DNA of 64,000 nucleotides, from NCBI RefSeq assembly GCF_008087345.1, contig NZ_VHIB01000012.1:88457-152456 (forward strand), read 5' to 3'. Within the stretch, counting starts at the first letter, position 1, and each line of letters opens with the position of its first letter. This document shows, piece by piece, positions 58,515-64,000 of this stretch. The DNA is from Nocardioides caldifontis. GTDB lineage: Bacteria > Actinomycetota > Actinomycetes > Propionibacteriales > Nocardioidaceae. Both the position numbers and the translations under genes were made by a program. The notes under the pieces are model-generated. The model saw only the letters and a program-made list of their open reading frames with translations, was not told the origin of the DNA and did no database searches.

Positions 58515-59741
58515 ATGACCAGCACCAGCGAGACCCGCACGAGCACTGGTCCCACCACCGGCCTGAGCCCGCTCGACGTCGTCCGCGCCGCGGTGGCTGT
58601 CGAGGCGGCCGCCGAGGGGGAGCCGCAGCAGATGCTGCCCGCCGAGGCCTACACCTCGCCCGAGGTGCTCGCCTGGGAGCGCCGCCACCTGTACGCCGGG
58701 TCGTGGACCTGTCTCGGCCGGGTCGACGAGCTGCTGCCGACCGAGGGGAAGCCGACGACGCAGCGCGCGGTCATGGTCGGCGACGTGGCCGGGCTGCTGG
58801 TGCGCGACGGCGCGGCGGAGCAGGGGACCGTCCGGCTCTTCGCCAACACCTGCCGGCACCGCGGCCACGAGCTGTTCGGCGGCGAGGAGTCGTCGCAGCG
58901 GCGGAGCATCACCTGCCCCTACCACGCCTGGAGCTACGCCCTGGACGGGTCGCTGATCGCGGCGCCCGGGTTCCGCGCGGTCGACGGGTTCGTCGCCGAG
59001 GACCACGGCCTCGTCGAGCTGCCGGTCCACCTCTGGGGCGGGTGGGTGTTCGGCCACGCGCTGCACCCGCTCGGGTCGCCCGAGGTCCCTTCGTTCACCG
59101 AGCACCTCGGCGAGCTCGACCGGCTGCTGTCGCCGTACGGACTGGGCTCGCTCGTGGTCGCCGAGCGGCACACCTACGAGATCGCGGCGAACTGGAAGGT
59201 GGTCGCGGAGAACTACCACGAGTGCTACCACTGCCCGCTGATCCACCCCGAGCTCTGCCAGGTCTCGCCGCCTGACTCGGGCGACAACTACGACCTGCCC
59301 GGCGCCTGGGTCGGGGGGTCGATGGTGCTGCGCGACGGGATGGCGACGATGTCGCTCACCGGCGAGCTCGTCGCGACGCCGTTGCCCGGCGTCGACCCGA
59401 GGAAGGTGGAGTACCTCCACCTGCTGCCGAACCTGCTGGTCTCGGCGCACCCCGACTACGTGATGGCGCACCGGCTGGTCCCGCTCGCACCCGGCCGCAC
59501 CTGGATCGAGTGCTCGTGGATGGTGCTGCCCGGCCCTGACGGCGAGGTGCCCTCGGCGGCGGGCGCCGCGGAGTTCTGGGACATCACCAACCGGCAGGAC
59601 TGGGGCGCCTGCGAGTCGGTGCAGCGCGGGCTGGCGAGCCCGCACTTCCACCCCGGGCCGTTCGCCCCCAACGAGGACGCGGTGGCGCACCTGGTGCGCA
59701 CGCTGGGGCGGGCCTACCGCACCGGGCGGCTCGTCCCGTAA
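58515..59741 (+). CDS. Rieske non-heme iron oxygenase, betaine monooxygenase-like (second)
   Basis: A 408-residue oxygenase related to the first. The Rieske ligands are C113-x-H115 (NTCRHRGHEL) and C134-x2-H137 (TCPYHAWSY). The iron site is HECYHCPLIHPEL with E236, H239 and H244, again the Glu variant. The first 45 residues are an extra Thr/Ala-rich segment. WKVVAENYHECYHC is the strongest shared block with the first enzyme. ATG 58515 has GAGAGGAG upstream. It is divergent from the TetR gene with 80 bases between. Two such enzymes in one module suggest two successive demethylations or two related substrates. Confidence 0.87.
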   Translation: MTSTSETRTSTGPTTGLSPLDVVRAAVAVEAAAEGEPQQMLPAEAYTSPEVLAWERRHLYAGSWTCLGRVDELLPTEGKPTTQRAVMVGDVAGLLVRDGAAEQGTVRLFANTCRHRGHELFGGEESSQRRSITCPYHAWSYALDGSLIAAPGFRAVDGFVAEDHGLVELPVHLWGGWVFGHALHPLGSPEVPSFTEHLGELDRLLSPYGLGSLVVAERHTYEIAANWKVVAENYHECYHCPLIHPELCQVSPPDSGDNYDLPGAWVGGSMVLRDGMATMSLTGELVATPLPGVDPRKVEYLHLLPNLLVSAHPDYVMAHRLVPLAPGRTWIECSWMVLPGPDGEVPSAAGAAEFWDITNRQDWGACESVQRGLASPHFHPGPFAPNEDAVAHLVRTLGRAYRTGRLVP

Positions 59742-59756
59742 CGCCCGGGTCGAACG

Positions 59757-59801
59757 TCCCCAATGCTTGCTAATGCGCCTTTCACTATGTCGCTTTGGGG
59801 A
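59757..59801. promoter_or_regulatory. Inverted repeat in AT-richer region before the giant secreted protein
   Basis: TCCCCAA (59757-59763) and TTGGGGA (59795-59801) form an inverted repeat around 31 bases that are unusually AT-rich for this window. It may be a regulatory site or a terminator of the Rieske gene. No clear -10 or -35 can be fixed. Confidence 0.35.
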
Positions 59802-59891
59802 TGAACGCGGCTACTGTGCACAGGACCGGTGGGGACCGGGACCTGGGGATGTCGACCGGCGCCGTCGAGGGCGCCTTGGGGGTAATGACGC

Positions 59892-62800
59892 ATGCGTCGT
59901 GCAGCGATCTGGGGGATGACCGCGCTCGTGGGCGGGCTCGTCGTCGTGCCGGCGGGAGCCGGCCAGGCGGACGTGCTGCCTGCGGAAGCGGGGCTGAGCG
60001 CCGCGACCGCGGCCGGCTCCTGCTGGGAGATCAAGCAGCTGCGACCGACGGCCGCCGACGGGGCCTACTGGCTGCTGACACCGTCGATGAGCGAGCCGCA
60101 GCAGTTCTACTGCGACATGACCACCGACGGTGGCGGCTGGGTGCTCGTCGGCAAGGGGCGCAGCGACTGGACCACCGACTACGAGGGCAAGGGGAACCCG
60201 AGCGCGCTGCTCACCCCGGACACCTCGCCGATGGGTCACACCACCCACCAGCTCTCCTCCGAGGCGATCGACGAGCTGCTCGACGGCGGCCGCGTCGACG
60301 CGCTGTCGGAGGGCGTGCGGATCCGCCGGGCCCGGAACACCACCGGCACGCAGTGGCAGGAGGTCAGGCTGCGGTTCCAGCAGAAGGACGGCTGGAGCTG
60401 GACCTTCGGCGCCGAGCACCGGCTGGCCGGCTGGTCGTTCGACGGGTCGAACGGCACCGGCGGCACCGCCACCTCCTTCGGATCCAACCAGAGCTACAAC
60501 CGCGTCGTGAACACCACTGACGAGGCGAAGGGCTACAAGCTCGGGTTCGCCTACGGCAGCAGCGTCACGGGCTCGTCCGCCACCTCGTCGTACCTCTGGA
60601 CGGCGAGCGAGGGCGGTCGCGGCGCGTTGCCCTACGCGCAGGTCTTCCTGCGGCCCCGGATCACCTCGGGTGACAGCGACTTCCGGGCGATCCCCGACGC
60701 GGGCACCGCCGCCGACGAGCGGCCGCAGAGCCTCCGCTCGGCCGCGATGGTCTCGCCGTGGGGCGTCACCGGCCTCGCCGGCAATTCCAGCGTCGAGGGC
60801 AACGTCGAGGTCCAGGCGTTCACCGAGTCCGGCGGCAAGATGTACGTCGGCGGCAACTTCCGCTACGTCCAGCGCGACGCCAACGGCACCGGCCGCGTCG
60901 AGCAGCCGTTCCTGGCCGCGTTCGACGTCGCCACCGGTGAGTGGGTCTCGTCCTTCCGGCCCGAGCTCGACGAGCAGGTCGACGCGCTCGCCACGCTGCC
61001 CGACGGCACGGTCGTCGCGGGCGGCACCTTCACGCGCGCCAACGGCGCCACCGTCGGTGCCCTGGTCGCGCTCGACCCGGTGACCGGCGCGACGCGCACC
61101 GACTGGAACGCCGGCGCGGAGAACCGCAACAGCGCCGGGGTCCGGGTGCGCGACCTCGAGGTCCGCGACGGGTGGGTCTACGTCGGCGGCAACTTCACGC
61201 ACCTGTACGGCGGCCCGAACGGTGTCGCCCGCTACGCCCGCATGCTCGGCCGCGTCGCGGTCTCCAACGGCAGCGCGGCCGCCGGCTGGAACCCCAACCT
61301 CAACGGCACGGTCGTCGACACCGACGTCTCCGACGACGGGACCCGGATCTACGCGGCCGGCCACTTCAGCGCCTCCAACGGCTCGCCGGCCCGCAACGTG
61401 GTCTCGGTCGACGTGGCCACGGGCACGCAGTCGAGCCCGGCCTGGACGCCGACCTGGAGCACCAACTGGGCGACCTACCAGCAGGCGGTGGCCGACGTCG
61501 GAGACCGCGTGTACGTGGGCGGCTCCGAGCACAGCCTCTTCGGCTTCTCGACGAGCACCTTCCAGCGGCTGACCGGCTCGATCACCAAGGACCACGGCGA
61601 CTTCCAGGCCGCCACGGTCGACGACCGGGGGCTGCTCTACGCGGGATGCCACTGCGCTGACTTCAGCTACGACAACGCCTACGGCTGGCCGACGCTGACC
61701 TCGGGCTGGACCGAGGCGCACTCGATCGGCTGGTTCGGCATCTGGGACGGAGCGACCGGGGCGCGCCTGCCGCACTTCCGGCCGACCCTGAACATGCGCT
61801 CGGGCTCCGGCATCTGGGCCCTGCAGGTCGACTCGCTCGGCAACGTCTGGGCCGGCGGCGACATGACGACCGCGCAGACCACGCAGGGCAACCGGTGGTC
61901 CGGAGGCTTCGCCCGGTTCACCCGCAGCGACTCCACCGCGCCGGGCCGGCCGACCTCGTTCCGGGTCACCGCGCAGACCGACTCGACCGTGTCACTGGCC
62001 TGGAACACCGTGTCCGACGCCGGGGGCGGCGTCCGCTACCAGGTGCTCCGCGACGACCGGCCGATCGGGTCGACCACCGGCAACACCGGCTCGATCACGG
62101 TGCCGCGCGGCGGCGAGGACCGGTTCTTCGTCCGCGCGATCGACGGCAACGGCAACATCGGCGCGAGCACCTCGGTGCTCTCGCTCGACGCCCCGCCGGC
62201 GAACACGCCGCCGACCGCCGCGTTCACCGCGACGATGGACGGGCTCGACGGCTCCTTCGACGGCCGCGGCTCGACCGACGCCGAGGGCCCGATCGCGCAG
62301 TACGCCTGGGACTTCGGCGACGACTCGACCGGCTCGGGCGCGGTCGTGACGCACAGCTACGCCGAGGGCGGCACCTACACGGTGACGCTCACCGTGACCG
62401 ACGCGGAGGGTGCCACGCACAGCACCACCCGGCAGGTCGTCGCGGAGGCGCCGCCGACCGGTGAGCCCGGCGACCGGACCGTCGTGCCGGAGGGCTCCTC
62501 GTGGCGCTACCGCTACGCGCCGGGCGCGCCGCCGGCCGGCTGGAACACCCCCGGGTTCGACGCCTCCGCGTGGGACCAGGGCAACGCGGTCCTCGGCTGG
62601 GGTGCGGCGTCGGTGCAGACCGACATCGACGACTTCGCGACCACGTCCGACCGGCCCCTGGCGTCGTACTTCGTCCGCTCGTTCGAGCTGGCCGACGCCT
62701 CGCGGGTCACCAGGATGGTGGTCGACACGGTGGCCAACGACGGCGTCGTCGTCTACGTCAACGGCACCGAGGTGGCCCGGTCGAACATGCCGGCCGGCAC

Positions 62801-64000
62801 CATCACCGAGCGGAGCTACGCGTCCTCGGCCCGGCGTGAGAACGTCGCGCTGGCGAACCCGGTCGTCGTCGAGGTGCCCGTCGGGCTGCTCCGCAACGGC
62901 ACCAACGTGATCGCGGCCGAGACCCACGTGAACTACCGCGGCACCCCCGACGTCACCTTCGACCTCTCGGCGGTCGTCACGGAAGGCGAGGGCCCGGGTG
63001 AGGACCCGGGTGAGCCCGGTGGCGAGGAGACCTCGGTGGTCGTCCCGTCCGACGCGCAGTGGTCGTACCGCTACGAGGCGGGGGCGCCGGATGCCGGGTG
63101 GAACACCCGGACGTTCGACGCCTCGGGCTGGGACTCCGGCAACGCGGTGCTCGGGTTCGGTTCGACCGACGTGGACACCGACATCGACGAGTTCGCGACG
63201 AACGCCGAGCGGCCGTTGGCGGCGTACTTCACCCGGTCCTTCCAGGTCGACGACGCCTCGGCGGTGACGGAGCTGGTGATCGACGCGGTCGGTGACGACG
63301 GAGTGGTCGTCTACGTCAACGGTGTCGAGGTGGGCCGGGAGAACATGCGTGACGGTGAGGTGACGTTCCGCAGCTACGCGGCCTCGTCGCGGCGCCGCAC
63401 CGTGGCCCAGCAGTCGCGGCTGGTGGTCGAGGTGCCGACGAACCTGCTGGTGGACGGCCGCAACGTCGTCGCCGCGGAGACGCACCTCAACTACCGGGGC
63501 ACGCCGGACATGTCCTTCGACCTCGAGGCGACCATGACGACCGGCGGCGACGGCGGCGACGGCGGCGACGGCGGTGGCGGCACCGAGGAGAGCTCGGTGG
63601 TCGTCCCGTCCGACGCGCAGTGGTCGTACCGCTACGAGGCGGGGGCGCCGGACGCCGGGTGGAACACCCGGACGTTCGACGCCTCGGGCTGGGACTCCGG
63701 CAACGCGGTGCTCGGGTTCGGTTCGACCGACGTGGACACCGACATCGACGAGTTCGCGACGAACGCCGAGCGGCCGTTGGCGGCGTACTTCACCCGGTCC
63801 TTCCAGGTCGACGACGCCTCGGCGGTGACGGAGCTGGTGATCGACGCGGTCGGTGACGACGGGGTGGTCGTCTACGTCAACGGTGTCGAGGTCGGCCGGG
63901 AGAACATGCGTGACGGTGAGGTGACGTTCCGCAGCTACGCGGCCTCGTCGCGGCGCCGCACCGTGGCCCAGCAGTCGCGGCTGGTGGTCGAGGTGCCGAC
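59892..64000 (+). CDS. Giant secreted multidomain protein (fibrinogen-like, propeller, FnIII, PKD, beta-sandwich repeats), 3' end outside window
   Basis: The frame is open from ATG 59892 to the window end, giving at least 1369 residues. A signal peptide (MRRAAIWGMTALVGGLVVVP, cleavage after AGAGQA) begins the protein. Residues about 40-255 are fibrinogen-like (QFYCDMTTDGGGWVLVGKGR). About 290-676 are beta-propeller-like repeats with YVGGNF-type strands. About 683-767 are fibronectin type III, and about 770-855 a PKD domain (YAWDFGDDSTGSG, GTYTVTLTVTDAEG). From about 862 there are three copies of a 170-residue beta-sandwich domain (YRYEAGAPDAGWNTRTFDAS, DDGVVVYVNGVEV). Linkers are Gly/Asp/Glu-rich. 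It probably binds surface glycans or protein ligands. It is separate from the amine module. Confidence 0.88.
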   Translation, partial: MRRAAIWGMTALVGGLVVVPAGAGQADVLPAEAGLSAATAAGSCWEIKQLRPTAADGAYWLLTPSMSEPQQFYCDMTTDGGGWVLVGKGRSDWTTDYEGKGNPSALLTPDTSPMGHTTHQLSSEAIDELLDGGRVDALSEGVRIRRARNTTGTQWQEVRLRFQQKDGWSWTFGAEHRLAGWSFDGSNGTGGTATSFGSNQSYNRVVNTTDEAKGYKLGFAYGSSVTGSSATSSYLWTASEGGRGALPYAQVFLRPRITSGDSDFRAIPDAGTAADERPQSLRSAAMVSPWGVTGLAGNSSVEGNVEVQAFTESGGKMYVGGNFRYVQRDANGTGRVEQPFLAAFDVATGEWVSSFRPELDEQVDALATLPDGTVVAGGTFTRANGATVGALVALDPVTGATRTDWNAGAENRNSAGVRVRDLEVRDGWVYVGGNFTHLYGGPNGVARYARMLGRVAVSNGSAAAGWNPNLNGTVVDTDVSDDGTRIYAAGHFSASNGSPARNVVSVDVATGTQSSPAWTPTWSTNWATYQQAVADVGDRVYVGGSEHSLFGFSTSTFQRLTGSITKDHGDFQAATVDDRGLLYAGCHCADFSYDNAYGWPTLTSGWTEAHSIGWFGIWDGATGARLPHFRPTLNMRSGSGIWALQVDSLGNVWAGGDMTTAQTTQGNRWSGGFARFTRSDSTAPGRPTSFRVTAQTDSTVSLAWNTVSDAGGGVRYQVLRDDRPIGSTTGNTGSITVPRGGEDRFFVRAIDGNGNIGASTSVLSLDAPPANTPPTAAFTATMDGLDGSFDGRGSTDAEGPIAQYAWDFGDDSTGSGAVVTHSYAEGGTYTVTLTVTDAEGATHSTTRQVVAEAPPTGEPGDRTVVPEGSSWRYRYAPGAPPAGWNTPGFDASAWDQGNAVLGWGAASVQTDIDDFATTSDRPLASYFVRSFELADASRVTRMVVDTVANDGVVVYVNGTEVARSNMPAGTITERSYASSARRENVALANPVVVEVPVGLLRNGTNVIAAETHVNYRGTPDVTFDLSAVVTEGEGPGEDPGEPGGEETSVVVPSDAQWSYRYEAGAPDAGWNTRTFDASGWDSGNAVLGFGSTDVDTDIDEFATNAERPLAAYFTRSFQVDDASAVTELVIDAVGDDGVVVYVNGVEVGRENMRDGEVTFRSYAASSRRRTVAQQSRLVVEVPTNLLVDGRNVVAAETHLNYRGTPDMSFDLEATMTTGGDGGDGGDGGGGTEESSVVVPSDAQWSYRYEAGAPDAGWNTRTFDASGWDSGNAVLGFGSTDVDTDIDEFATNAERPLAAYFTRSFQVDDASAVTELVIDAVGDDGVVVYVNGVEVGRENMRDGEVTFRSYAASSRRRTVAQQSRLVVEVP
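63032..63439 (+). repeat. Direct repeat copy 1 (408 bp) in the giant protein gene
   Basis: Bases 63032-63439 match 63593-64000 with only three differences. The offset is 561 bases, or 187 codons, so the domain repeats in frame. The copy encodes the second beta-sandwich domain. Confidence 0.95.
63593..64000 (+). repeat. Direct repeat copy 2 (408 bp, cut by window end)
   Basis: This copy of 63032-63439 runs to the window end and probably continues. All three differences (in GAT/GAC, GGA/GGG and GTG/GTC codons) are silent, so the visible protein is identical. Confidence 0.95.

Noticed and set aside
59811..61775. 654-codon antisense frame across the giant secreted protein
   Set aside because: No start signal, no domain; the plus-strand protein has signal peptide and known domains.

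Overview
The window is strongly GC-rich, densely packed and uses many GTG starts. Its gene order is the conserved actinobacterial block running from beside ftsK to lexA: rimO, pgsA, cinA, clgR, recA, recX, gluABCD, miaB, miaA, dapF, hflX, lexA. Gene content, the TCGAAC-N4-GTTCGA SOS boxes and the abundance of leaderless-type promoters point to a high-GC actinobacterium, most likely a member of the Nocardioidaceae (inference; no database was searched). I see no rRNA or tRNA gene, insertion sequence, prophage, CRISPR array, integron or replication origin. No stretch longer than 300 bases lacks a gene; the longest is the 294-base lexA/LysM divergent promoter region.

Bases 1-12005 hold the end of a coiled-coil protein, rimO-pgsA, a GH15 glycosidase, cinA, the Clp regulator clgR, a DUF4190 membrane protein, and the DNA-repair pair nei-lhr. 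Bases 12139-21192 hold an ABC-2 exporter, a DUF3046 protein, an MFS transporter, a methylthioadenosine phosphorylase-type enzyme, recA (SOS box upstream), recX, RNase Y and a hotdog-fold protein. Bases 21196-26255 hold a glutamate-type ABC uptake operon (gluABCD), a short-chain dehydrogenase and a lysine-rich histone-tail-like protein. Bases 26328-35953 hold miaB, miaA, a Nudix hydrolase, a small zinc-ribbon protein, gamma-glutamyltransferase, an SRPBCC protein, dapF and hflX. Bases 36089-44567 hold a NarL-type two-component system, lemA, a DinG-type helicase, a secreted metalloprotease, lexA, and an SOS-type LysM protein. The last two share a divergent promoter carrying four SOS boxes.

Bases 44540-59741 look like an accessory catabolic module. 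It has two Rieske oxygenases with the Glu-type (ECYHC) iron site seen in betaine and carnitine monooxygenases, a sarcosine-oxidase-like flavoenzyme, a GcvT/T-protein-like folate enzyme, a PYROXD2-like FAD enzyme, an oligopeptide-type ABC importer, an S9 peptidase and a TetR regulator. Three nearly identical 16-bp palindromes (CTGACYSRCGAGTCAG) stand in front of three of its transcription units, which suggests one regulon. I infer import and stepwise oxidative N-demethylation of a quaternary or N-methylated amine, with the one-carbon units passed to folate. The substrate is unknown.

From 59892 to the window end lies a giant secreted protein: fibrinogen-like domain, beta-propeller-like repeats, FnIII, PKD, then repeated beta-sandwich domains. 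Two of its repeats are 408-bp copies differing at only three silent positions.

A 33-bp dispersed repeat family occurs at three places (27824, 28491, 48420). Two arrays flank one small gene in opposite orientations, and one array is inserted in frame inside the S9 peptidase.
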